In this document: positions 16,082 through 24,281 of the stretch, piece after piece
Numbering within the stretch: position 1 is the stretch's first letter
Layout of the letters: the number at the start of each line of letters is the position of its first letter
Source of the DNA: a bacterium
Lineage (GTDB): Bacteria > Chloroflexota > Dormibacteria > Aeolococcales > Bog-877
Direction: 5' to 3'
DNA length: 34,936 nt
Assembly (NCBI GenBank): GCA_021785655.1
Contig: JAJYET010000003.1
Coordinates: forward strand, 1-34,936
The notes under the pieces: generated by a model
What the model was told of the DNA's origin: nothing
The model's database searches: none
Seen by the model: the letters and a program-made list of their open reading frames with translations, nothing else
Program-made: the position numbers and the translations under genes

Positions 16082-17350
16082 TTGGCACTCAGCAGCGTCC
16101 CGCGCTCCCGATGGGCGCCGCTCCACGTCCCCCGGTTCCGGGCGCTGTGGGCCGGTGCCCTGCTGTCCTGGTACGGGGACTTCCTATCTCTCCCCGCTCT
16201 GCTCATCATCTCGTACCAACTGGGCGGCGAGCTTGGGGTCGGAGCCATGGTGTTCCTTCAAACCGCGCCCTTGGTGGCTCTCCTGCCGGTCGGTGGCACC
16301 CTTGGTGATCGTGGCGACCGCCGGAGGCGGCTAGTCGCGCTTGACTTGGCACGCGCGTCCCTCGCGGGCCTCATGATCGTGGGAGCCACGTCAGGGTCTC
16401 TGGTCCTGGTGCTGGCGGGGTTCGCCGTTAGCCGGTCCGCTGCGGCGCTGTACGACCCGGGCCGCCGGCGCTTGCTTCCCGTGATCCTGCCTTCGGGCCT
16501 CGTCCCGGCAGGAGGCAGCCTTCTGGCCGCGGTGGGAGAGTCGTCGATCCTCCTCGGGCCAGCCCTGGGTGCCCTGATGCTTCTGGCGATCTCTCCTGAG
16601 TTCCTGCTGCTGGTGGACGGAGCGACCTTCCTGGCTTCGGCGGCGCTCATATTTCGAGTCGGGCCCCAGCCCGCGGTCGCCGCCCCGCCACAGCCGTACC
16701 TGAAGCCAGGCCCCTGGTCAACCGTAGTGCGGGGCTTCGGCTACCTGTGGCTGGACGGGACCATCCGGATCTACGTAGTCCAGGCCGCGTTCGGCACCAT
16801 GCTGGCGGCGGTGGTCACCGTCTACTTCGTGCCCATCGTGCATGACGTCCTGAAGCTGGGGACAGACCAGGTGGGGGTGATGTACATAGTGGTCGGCGCG
16901 GCCTCGCTGGGGGGGAGCGCCCTGGCGGTAAGGCGGCCCAAGGTGGGCTCACGCTCCCTGATCACCCTGGGATACATCTCGATCGTGGCCGCGGTGCTGG
17001 TGGGGACATCTCTCGGACCTATCGCGGTGGTGGGTGGGCTCCTGATCTTTGCCGGAGCCGGTGCCCTCCAGGAGGCTTGGGGGCTGAACCGGATCCAGAC
17101 CACGACTCAGAGGGACGGGATCGGTCAGGCGATCGGTTCGGCGCTGTGGCTCCAGTACGCAGGGCGGGCGGTCGGAGCGGCGATCGGAGCCTGGGGCGCC
17201 GTCCACCTAGGGCGGCAGGACTTCATGGCCCTGCTGGTGGCCGCAGCGGTGGGGATCACCCTCCTTCTGAGGACTTTCGGGGGCCTTAGGATCCGGCGAA
17301 ATGTGGGGAGTTGGCCCCCTGGCGGCCCACCACTGCCCCTGGAGCCGTAG
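16082..17350 (+). CDS. MFS transporter
   Basis: The 422-residue protein is hydrophobic with about 10-12 predicted membrane helices. It has the MFS loop 2-3 pattern GGTLGDRGDRRRRL (a G-x-L-x-D-R-x-x-R-R variant) at about residues 75-88 and an internal repeat typical of the family. It resembles drug/proton antiporters of the enterobactin exporter or macrolide efflux type, but the substrate cannot be told. The TTG start at 16082 is supported by AAGGAGG at 16070-16076, 5 bases away, the same arrangement as in recA. The stop codon TAG forms part of a -10 hexamer for the next gene. It may belong with the HD-GYP gene to an inserted segment. Confidence 0.82.
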   Translation: MALSSVPRSRWAPLHVPRFRALWAGALLSWYGDFLSLPALLIISYQLGGELGVGAMVFLQTAPLVALLPVGGTLGDRGDRRRRLVALDLARASLAGLMIVGATSGSLVLVLAGFAVSRSAAALYDPGRRRLLPVILPSGLVPAGGSLLAAVGESSILLGPALGALMLLAISPEFLLLVDGATFLASAALIFRVGPQPAVAAPPQPYLKPGPWSTVVRGFGYLWLDGTIRIYVVQAAFGTMLAAVVTVYFVPIVHDVLKLGTDQVGVMYIVVGAASLGGSALAVRRPKVGSRSLITLGYISIVAAVLVGTSLGPIAVVGGLLIFAGAGALQEAWGLNRIQTTTQRDGIGQAIGSALWLQYAGRAVGAAIGAWGAVHLGRQDFMALLVAAAVGITLLLRTFGGLRIRRNVGSWPPGGPPLPLEP

Positions 17351-17353
17351 AAT
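17348..17353 (+). promoter_or_regulatory. -10 box upstream of spoVS
   Basis: TAGAAT overlaps the TAG stop of the MFS gene and lies 79 bases before the GTG chosen for spoVS (25 before an alternative TTG). It is identical to the hexamer upstream of rny. No -35 is clear. Confidence 0.4.
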
Positions 17354-17426
17354 CCTGGTCACAACCTAGGACTTGTCCACATTGTCGATCACCACCACGT
17401 CCAACGGCGGGAGCGCCGCCACCCCA

Positions 17427-17687
17427 GTGGAAGTACTCAAGGTCTCCGCCACCTCCCAGCCGGTGAAGGTGGCCGGGGCGATTGCTGGCGTGGTCAGGGT
17501 CCAGCAGAAAGTGGAGATCCAGGCCATCGGAGCCGGGGCCATCAATCAGGCCATCAAGGCGATCGCCATCTCCCGGGGATACGTAGCGGCGGGGGGGCTG
17601 GACCTGGTCTGCATCCCCTCCTTCATCGACCTCGCCATCAACGGTGAGGACCGCACCGGCATCCGGCTCATGGTCGAGGTCCGCTGA
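17427..17687 (+). CDS. spoVS: stage V sporulation protein S (SpoVS) family protein
   Basis: Read from the GTG at 17427 the product is 86 residues, the usual size, beginning MEVLKVSATSQPVKVAGAIAG and containing EIQAIGAGAINQAIKAIAISRGY, which is the family hallmark (an Alba-like fold). In Bacillus subtilis SpoVS affects spore coat/cortex completion and septation; the family also occurs in non-sporulating phyla, so the gene does not prove sporulation. An in-frame TTG at 17373 would add 18 Ser/Thr-rich residues and cannot be excluded, since GGGAG upstream of the GTG is 13 bases away. The order rny, spoVS, miaB, mutS matches Bacillus. Confidence 0.88.
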   Translation: MEVLKVSATSQPVKVAGAIAGVVRVQQKVEIQAIGAGAINQAIKAIAISRGYVAAGGLDLVCIPSFIDLAINGEDRTGIRLMVEVR

Positions 17688-17788
17688 AAACGGGAGCGGC
17701 CGCCAACCCTCGGTTCCTGCCCCTGCCCCTGGCCGAGGCGCGGCCCCGACGGGTTCCGCTGGCCCCGGTGGGGAAGGAGGCACCCAGA

Positions 17789-19036
17789 GTGCACATCTGG
17801 CAGGTGGGCTGCCAGATGAACGCCGCGGACGCGGACACCTTGGCCGAGCGCTGCGCGGAGATCGGCATGCGGCCTGGGGCAGAGCTTGAGGACGCCGACC
17901 TCGCCATCCTGGTCACCTGCGCCATCCGCCAGCACGCCGAGGACAAGGCGGCCAGCAAGCTGGGAGAGCTGGCGAAGTGGAAGGATCAGCGCCCCGGCCG
18001 GGCGATAGCGCTGACTGGGTGCATGGCGGGCGAGCACGGGCCAGCGCTGCTGCGCCGCTTCCGGTACCTCGACTACGTCTTCGACATGCGCGAGACCGAC
18101 GGCTTCTTCGCTCGACTCCAGGACACCTTCCAGGGCGCCCTCGATGGCCCGGTGCCGCTGCCAGCCTCCGACCGCCTCTGCGCCTACCTCCCCGTGATCC
18201 TGGGGTGCAACGAGATGTGCACCTACTGCATCGTGCCGTTCGTCCGGGGGCGGGAGAGCAGCCGGCCCAGTTCTGAGGTGGTTGCCGACGCCGGGCGGAT
18301 GGTGGACTCAGGGGTGCGAGAGATCACCCTGCTCGGTCAGAACGTGAACTCGTACCTGGACCCCGAGACCGGGGAGGGGTTAGCGGGCCTCCTGGCCAGG
18401 GTGGACTCAGTGCCGGGTCTGGAGCGCTTGCGCTTCCTCACATCTCACCCTCGGAACGCCACCGAGGAGCTGCTCCAGGCGATCGCCAGGCTTCCCCGGC
18501 TCTGCGAGAACCTCTACCTCCCAGTCCAGTCCGGAGACGACCAGTGCCTGCGGCGGATGAAGCGGGACTACCGCGCCCGGGACTACCTGAGGATCCTGGA
18601 GCGGGCTCGGGAGCTGGTCCCCGGTATCGGCCTCAGCACCGACATCATCGTGGGCTTCTGCGGGGAGACCGACGAGGAGTTCCTGTCCACTTACCGGATG
18701 CTGGAGGAGGCCCAGTTCGACACGGTCCACGTCCAGGCCTACTCCCCCCGGCCCGGTACGGCCGCCTATCGGCGCGCTGACGATGTGCCCATGGAGGAGA
18801 AGCAGGAGCGTCTCCAGCGGGTGCTGGCCCTGCAGCGGGAGATCAGCGCACGCCGAAATCGTGCCCTCCTGGGGCAGTGCGTCGAGGTTCTGGTAGAGGG
18901 GGTGGGGGATGGGGGCCGCGCCTACGGACGCACCCGACAGAACCGCCTCACCTGGCTCGAGCCGGGGCCGAAAGCAGGGGATCTCCTCTCAGCAGAGGTG
19001 GTGCAAGCGACCGCCTGGCAGTTGCAGTGCGCCTGA
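17789..19036 (+). CDS. miaB: tRNA-2-methylthio-N6-dimethylallyladenosine synthase MiaB
   Basis: MiaB is a radical-SAM enzyme that adds a methylthio group to i6A37 of tRNAs reading UNN codons, the step after MiaA, whose gene lies downstream. The 415-residue protein starts with GCQMN (Cys8), followed by Cys44 and Cys78, the three ligands of the auxiliary iron-sulfur cluster, then the radical-SAM motif CNEMCTYC (Cys140, Cys144, Cys147), and a C-terminal TRAM domain (about 350-415). The GTG at 17789 is chosen because AAGGAGG at 17774-17780 precedes it by 8 bases and homologues start just before the GCQMN motif. The GCQMN form separates it from MtaB and RimO. Confidence 0.95.
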   Translation: MHIWQVGCQMNAADADTLAERCAEIGMRPGAELEDADLAILVTCAIRQHAEDKAASKLGELAKWKDQRPGRAIALTGCMAGEHGPALLRRFRYLDYVFDMRETDGFFARLQDTFQGALDGPVPLPASDRLCAYLPVILGCNEMCTYCIVPFVRGRESSRPSSEVVADAGRMVDSGVREITLLGQNVNSYLDPETGEGLAGLLARVDSVPGLERLRFLTSHPRNATEELLQAIARLPRLCENLYLPVQSGDDQCLRRMKRDYRARDYLRILERARELVPGIGLSTDIIVGFCGETDEEFLSTYRMLEEAQFDTVHVQAYSPRPGTAAYRRADDVPMEEKQERLQRVLALQREISARRNRALLGQCVEVLVEGVGDGGRAYGRTRQNRLTWLEPGPKAGDLLSAEVVQATAWQLQCA

Positions 19037-19081
19037 CCCTCCGGTACGGGATTGGCCCCGGGTCGCACCACGGGCGATAGG

Positions 19082-21664
19082 GTGGCGGCCGCACCCACCC
19101 CGGCCCTACGCCAATATCAGGAAGCCAAGGCGGCCCACCCAGACTGCATCGTCCTCTTCCGGCTGGGGGACTTCTTCGAGATGTTCGCGGAGGACGCCGT
19201 GCTGGTGGCGCCGGTTCTGGGCGTGGCCCTGACCAGCCGGGACTTCGGCCACGGTGGCCGGGTCCCCATGTGTGGGGTTCCTCACCAGAGCGTCGACGTG
19301 TACACCCGACGCCTGCTTGAGGCCGGTTTCAAAGTGGCGGTCTGTGACCAGGTGGAGGAAGCGCGGCCTGGCTCCAAGTTGGTTCAGCGGCGGGTCACCC
19401 GGGTGCTCAGCGCCGGGACCCTGGTCGAGGACTCCCTCCTGGAACCGACCATGGCCCGGCGCTGCGCGGCCGTTCTGCCCACTGGGGCTGCCGGCCTTGG
19501 CGTGGCGGCCATGGACTTCAGCACCGGGGAGGGTCAGTTGAGCGTGGTGCCCGGCGACCTGTCGTCCGCCCTGGCGCAGCTGGCGACTCAGGACGTCGCC
19601 GAGGTCCTGGTCCCAGAACCGGCGCGGGAAGGCGTCCGATGCCCGCCCCACCTGGCCGTGACCCCCTGCCCACAGGCCACCTTCTCCCTCTCTGCGGGGC
19701 TGGAGCTCGCGGAGAGCCTGGGTGTGGCGCCGCATCATGGGGAGCGCGATGCCGGCCGTTCATCCGCCCTCGGCGCCCTGGCCGCCCTGGTGGCCTACGG
19801 CCGCTCCGCTCGCCTGCTCGGCGACACGACCTTCTTACGGCTCACCTGGTCGCAACCCGGCTCGGCGATGCAGCTCGACCTCCACACCAGGCGCAACCTG
19901 GAGCTTGTCGAGCCTCTCACACCCGGGGGGCCGACCGCCCTGCGCCTCCTGGACCGCTGTCGGACCGCCGCGGGGTCGAGGAAGCTCAGGGCCTGGTTGC
20001 TGACGCCGCTCGCGGAGCTCGGGCCGCTGCACTCCCGGCAGGCGGCCGTCGCCGCGCTCATGGATCGAGGGGCGGTGAGGGCCGAGTTGATGGCTGCGCT
20101 GGCACAGTGCCGAGACCTGGAACGGCTGACCGGGCGCTGCGCCCATGGGCTTGCGGGCCCACGAGACCTCCAGGCCCTGGCCGCGACCGTGCGCCTGCTT
20201 CCTCAGCTGGCCCAGGCCGCCACCACCACCCTGGATCCCCGGCTGGGGCAATTAGCCCAGTCGCTGGACCAAGCTCCCGGGGAACTAGCCGCGCGCCTCA
20301 CCCGAATCCTCGTGGCCGACCCACCGGTGAGCCCGCGCGAGGGAGGGTTCATCCGGCCCGAGCAGGACTCGGAACTGGCCTCAATCCTGGACGAGAGCCA
20401 AGGCGCTAGACAGTACATCTCCGACCTGGAAGCCAAGGAGCGTGCCCGGACCGGTATACGGACCTTGAAGGTGGGATACAACCGGGTCTTCGGCTACTAC
20501 ATTGAGGTCAGGCGTTCCGCCCAAGAGCAGCTGCCCCCGGACTATCAGCGCCGGCAGACGTTGGTGGGCGCCGAGCGCTACGTGACCACGGAGCTCAAGG
20601 AGAGGGAGCTGGTTGTCCTCTCGGCCCGCGAGCGCGCCGTCCGGCGCGAACTGGACCTGCTCCGCCAGCTGGTGGCGGAGGTGGCCGCGGAGGCCGCCTC
20701 TCTGGCTCAGGCGGCGGGAGCTCTGGCGGAGGTGGACGCCCTTTGCGCCATGGCGGTCACCGGCGCGGAGCTGGGCTGGGTCATCCCAGAGGTCGACGCA
20801 ACACTCTCTCTCGCCCTCGAAGATGGCCGTCACCCCCTGGTCGAGCAGGCGGTGGGCGCCGGCCGGTTCGTGGCCAACAGCTGCCAGATGGACGGGGATG
20901 GAGAGCGGATCTGGCTCATAACCGGTCCGAACATGGCGGGGAAGTCGACCTTCCTGCGCCAGGTGGCGCTCCTATGCCTGCTCGGTCAGATCGGGGCGCC
21001 AATCCCCTGCTCCCGGGCCCGGTACGGACTCGTGGATCGGATCTTCACCCGGGTCGGCGCTCAGGACGACATCTCCGGCGGGCGCTCCACGTTCATGGTG
21101 GAGATGACCGAGGTGGCGGAGATCCTCAGGGAGGCCACCCGGCGCAGCCTCGTTCTGCTGGACGAGGTAGGGCGGGGGACCAGCACCTACGACGGCCTGA
21201 GCCTGGCCCAGGCGATCCTTGAGGATCTGCACAACCGGCCCACCGCCCCGGCACGGGTCCTGTTCTCCACCCACTACCACGAGCTCACGGCTCTCGACCG
21301 GATGCCGGGGCTCCGCAATTACCGGATGGAGGTCCACGAGGAGGGCTCCGGCCCCCATCCCGAGGTCACCTTTCTGCACACGGTGGTCGCGGGCGGCGCC
21401 GACCGCTCGTACGGACTGCACGTCGCTCGTCTGGCCGGCGTGCTCCCCTCGGTGGTGAATCGGGCTGCCGAGGTGCTATGGGAGCACGAGAGCCAACGCC
21501 CCCTGGCCCAGGAGGCGGCGGGTGGAACCCAGCTGTCGCTTCCGCTGCCTCCCGTCGACCCGGTTCTGGACGAGCTGAAGGCCCTTGAAGTGGACCGGAT
21601 GACCCCCCTCGAGGCCTTACAGAAGCTGTCTGAGTGGCAGCGGCGATCCGCGGTGCCGGGATGA
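19082..21664 (+). CDS. mutS: DNA mismatch repair protein MutS
   Basis: MutS recognises mismatches and small loops and recruits MutL. The 860-residue protein has the mismatch-reading N-terminal domain with the F-x-E motif in RLGDFFEMF (about 23-31), connector, lever and clamp regions (including GYNRVFGYYIEV), and the ATPase: Walker A GPNMAGKST near 615, DDISGGRSTFMVEM, Walker B/D-loop LLDEVGRGTSTYDG and the STHYHEL histidine switch. It is full length. GTG at 19082 gives the usual N-terminus (ALRQYQEAKAAHPD); TTG at 19052 is an alternative. The stop overlaps the mutL start as ATGA, so both are made from one mRNA. Confidence 0.97.
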   Translation: MAAAPTPALRQYQEAKAAHPDCIVLFRLGDFFEMFAEDAVLVAPVLGVALTSRDFGHGGRVPMCGVPHQSVDVYTRRLLEAGFKVAVCDQVEEARPGSKLVQRRVTRVLSAGTLVEDSLLEPTMARRCAAVLPTGAAGLGVAAMDFSTGEGQLSVVPGDLSSALAQLATQDVAEVLVPEPAREGVRCPPHLAVTPCPQATFSLSAGLELAESLGVAPHHGERDAGRSSALGALAALVAYGRSARLLGDTTFLRLTWSQPGSAMQLDLHTRRNLELVEPLTPGGPTALRLLDRCRTAAGSRKLRAWLLTPLAELGPLHSRQAAVAALMDRGAVRAELMAALAQCRDLERLTGRCAHGLAGPRDLQALAATVRLLPQLAQAATTTLDPRLGQLAQSLDQAPGELAARLTRILVADPPVSPREGGFIRPEQDSELASILDESQGARQYISDLEAKERARTGIRTLKVGYNRVFGYYIEVRRSAQEQLPPDYQRRQTLVGAERYVTTELKERELVVLSARERAVRRELDLLRQLVAEVAAEAASLAQAAGALAEVDALCAMAVTGAELGWVIPEVDATLSLALEDGRHPLVEQAVGAGRFVANSCQMDGDGERIWLITGPNMAGKSTFLRQVALLCLLGQIGAPIPCSRARYGLVDRIFTRVGAQDDISGGRSTFMVEMTEVAEILREATRRSLVLLDEVGRGTSTYDGLSLAQAILEDLHNRPTAPARVLFSTHYHELTALDRMPGLRNYRMEVHEEGSGPHPEVTFLHTVVAGGADRSYGLHVARLAGVLPSVVNRAAEVLWEHESQRPLAQEAAGGTQLSLPLPPVDPVLDELKALEVDRMTPLEALQKLSEWQRRSAVPG

Positions 21665-23400
21665 CTGGGGGCCCGACCCGTCAAGGGACGCTGGATCCGG
21701 GGCGGATCCGGCGGCTTCCGCCCGAGGTGGCCGAGCTGATCGCCGCGGGAGAGGTGGTGGAGCGTCCAGCGTCCGTGCTCAAGGAGCTGGTCGAGAACTC
21801 TCTCGATGCCGGGGCCCGGATGCTGACCATCGACATCGAGGGTGGCGGGGTCGACCTCATCCGGGTTACCGACGACGGCTGGGGCATGACGGAGGGCGAG
21901 CTGGCCGCCGCCTTCGAGCGTCACGCCACCAGCAAGCTGGCGTCGGCCGACGACCTGGCCGCCATCGCCACCCTGGGTTTCCGGGGCGAGGCCCTGGCCA
22001 GCATCGCAGCCGTGGCGGAGGTGGTGGCGATCAGCCGCGAGCGGATGGCAAACCGGGCCTATGAGGTGAAGGTGGGCCCCGAGGGGATGCGGGGCCCGAC
22101 GGTGACCGCGGGACCCCACGGGACCACACTCACAGTCCGCCATCTGTTCCACACCCTGCCCGCCCGGCGGGCCTTTCTCCGCTCGCCGCGCACCGAGGCA
22201 GCCGCCTGCTTCCGAGTGGTCGCCGATGCGGCGCTGGGCCGCCCCCTGGTCCGCTTTCAGCTCCGTTCCCAGGGGAGGTTGGTCCTCAGCACACCGGGAA
22301 GCGGCGATGTCCTGGACGCCGTGGCGGCGGTGTTCGGAGAGGCTGCGCGCCGGGCGGCGGTGGAGCTCGACGCCCCAGGTGAGCAGGTCAGCGTCTGGGG
22401 AGCCATCTGCGGCCCCAACCAGACTTTGGCCAACCGCCAGGGGACGGTGCTTTTCGTGAATGGGCGCCGGGTGCAGCAGCGCTCGCTCCTGGCTGCCGTG
22501 GAGGCCGCGTATCGAGGAATGCTGGAGGTCGATCGGCACCCGATCGCGGTTCTCCAGCTCGGCTGTGACCCACTCACCGTGGATGTGAACGTGCACCCGA
22601 CCAAGCGCGAGGTGCGCCTCCGGGACGAGGCGGTCGTCTACGACTCACTGCAGAGGGCCTGCTGGCAAGCCCTGCGCCGCGCGCTCCCGGCAGCGATGGA
22701 TCTCAAGGGCTTGCCACCTCAGGGCCAGATTGAGCCATTGGCTTCCGCCCGCGACCCCTTGGAGACTCTCTGGGCCGACCAGCCCCCGCCTCCCCAGGAT
22801 GGTCCCGGGGACTCCCGGACGCTCGCGGGAGCGGGGAGCTGGAGGAGTCTGGGTCAGGCGCACAACCGCTATCTGGTGGTGGAGACGCCGGCGGGCCTGG
22901 CGATCCTGGACCAGCACGCGGCGCACGAGAAGGTCCTCTACGAGCGCTACCGGGAGGCTTTGGCGGAAGGGCGCCCGGGGATGGATTCCCAGGGGCTGTT
23001 GGAGCCGGTGTTGGTGGACCTTCCAGCCGGCTGCGACTTCGATGCGGAGATCGAGGACGAGCTCTCCCGGGCCGGCTTCGAGGTGGAGCCGTTCGGGGAG
23101 CGGACTCTAAGGTGCGCTGCCGTCCCGGTGGGGATGGCCGCCACGCGGGCAGGGGCCGCGCTCCTGGATGCGCTCACCAGGAGGAAGGCCGGTCCCTCCG
23201 AAGGCGAGGTGCACCGGATGGCCGCGCTTCTCGCCTGCCACAGCGCGGTACGCTTCGGCGACCCCGTGTCGCCGGAGGAAGCCAGGGCGCTCCTGGCGTC
23301 GTTGGCGCATACCACGGGGGGGATCACCTGTCCCCACGGACGCCCCGCAGTTCTGATGATGGGGGAGGGGCTCCTGTTGGCCGCCTTTCACCGCCAGTGA
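21661..23400 (+). CDS. mutL: DNA mismatch repair endonuclease MutL
   Basis: MutL couples mismatch recognition to strand removal. The 579-residue protein has the GHKL ATPase domain with GEVVERPASVLKELVENSLDAGA (about 27-49), DDGWGM, RHATSKL and GFRGEALASIA, a linker (about 360-390), and a C-terminal dimerisation domain. The nicking endonuclease motif DQHA-x2-E-x4-E is complete near 417-428, and ACHSAVRFGD and CPHGRP (about 557) zinc-site motifs are present, so this is the nicking type found in bacteria without MutH. It starts in the ATGA overlap with mutS and ends in a GTGA overlap with miaA. Confidence 0.97.
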   Translation: MTGGPTRQGTLDPGRIRRLPPEVAELIAAGEVVERPASVLKELVENSLDAGARMLTIDIEGGGVDLIRVTDDGWGMTEGELAAAFERHATSKLASADDLAAIATLGFRGEALASIAAVAEVVAISRERMANRAYEVKVGPEGMRGPTVTAGPHGTTLTVRHLFHTLPARRAFLRSPRTEAAACFRVVADAALGRPLVRFQLRSQGRLVLSTPGSGDVLDAVAAVFGEAARRAAVELDAPGEQVSVWGAICGPNQTLANRQGTVLFVNGRRVQQRSLLAAVEAAYRGMLEVDRHPIAVLQLGCDPLTVDVNVHPTKREVRLRDEAVVYDSLQRACWQALRRALPAAMDLKGLPPQGQIEPLASARDPLETLWADQPPPPQDGPGDSRTLAGAGSWRSLGQAHNRYLVVETPAGLAILDQHAAHEKVLYERYREALAEGRPGMDSQGLLEPVLVDLPAGCDFDAEIEDELSRAGFEVEPFGERTLRCAAVPVGMAATRAGAALLDALTRRKAGPSEGEVHRMAALLACHSAVRFGDPVSPEEARALLASLAHTTGGITCPHGRPAVLMMGEGLLLAAFHRQ

Positions 23401-24281
23401 TCGACAACATCCAACGGGCGGTCGTCGCGGTGATGGGGCCGACAGCATCCGGGAAGACCTCGCTCGCGGTGGACCTGGCGCTGTCCTTCGGGGGCGAGCT
23501 GATCAACTCCGACTCTCGGCAGGCGATCGCCGGCGTCCAGGTCGGGGTGTGCAAACCAACCGCCGAGGAGCTCCTCGGGGTCCCCTGCCACGGCCTGGAC
23601 TGGGGCCGGATCGGAGAGCGGTACAGCGCCGCCCTGTTCGCCCAGCGCGCCAGACAGGTGATGGCGGAGATCTGGTCGCGCGGCCACCTCCCCATCGTCG
23701 TGGGAGGGACCGGCCTCTATGTTCGTGGCCTCCTGAGCGGCTTCGACTTCGGCCGACTTCCTCCCTCGACTGGTCTGAGGGGCGGCTCGGCGGAGGCGCT
23801 CTCCGAGCTCGCCCCCCGGGTGGCCGCCGCCGTGGATCTCCGCAATCCCCGACGGGTGGAGCGGGCGCTGGAGCTGGTCCGCGCGGGGCGGCAACCAGTT
23901 GCCCAGAGGCCCGAGTGGGCCGCCGTACGGCTCGCGGTTCAGATCCAGCGCGAAGACCTCCGAGCACGGATCGATGCTCGCTCGCGGCGCCTGGTCGCAG
24001 CGCCCCTGGCTGAGGAGATTGCCCGCCTGCGTGGTGAGGGGTGGCCGGACCAGGTGATTTCCGAAATCGCCATCGGCTACCGTGAGGGCCTCGCCTGGAT
24101 GGATGGCCGCCTCTCCACAGCCGACGCGGCCCAGGCTATCTCGGGGCGCACTTGGAGGTACGCCCGGAGCCAGCTGACCTGGCTTCGCTCGGAGTCTGAG
24201 CTCACCTGGGTGACCTCCGCCCCGGCCGCCGAGCAGGTCGTCTCGCTCACCCTGCGGCGAGAGCCGGTTCCCGTGCGATGA
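23397..24281 (+). CDS. miaA: tRNA dimethylallyltransferase MiaA
   Basis: MiaA transfers the dimethylallyl group of DMAPP to N6 of A37 in tRNAs reading UNN codons, making the substrate of MiaB. The P-loop GPTASGKT lies at about 13-20, followed by INSDSRQ, which holds the catalytic Asp, and VGGTGLYVRGLLSG. The 294-residue length is slightly short: the insertion domain after LLSGFDFG is reduced by roughly 15 residues and the usual D-P-E-A-A-A-R-I segment reads APRVAAAVDL. The R-R-V-E-R-ALEL motif follows normally. GTG at 23397 overlaps the mutL stop as GTGA. The gene ends in an ATGA overlap with hflX. Confidence 0.93.
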   Translation: MIDNIQRAVVAVMGPTASGKTSLAVDLALSFGGELINSDSRQAIAGVQVGVCKPTAEELLGVPCHGLDWGRIGERYSAALFAQRARQVMAEIWSRGHLPIVVGGTGLYVRGLLSGFDFGRLPPSTGLRGGSAEALSELAPRVAAAVDLRNPRRVERALELVRAGRQPVAQRPEWAAVRLAVQIQREDLRARIDARSRRLVAAPLAEEIARLRGEGWPDQVISEIAIGYREGLAWMDGRLSTADAAQAISGRTWRYARSQLTWLRSESELTWVTSAPAAEQVVSLTLRREPVPVR

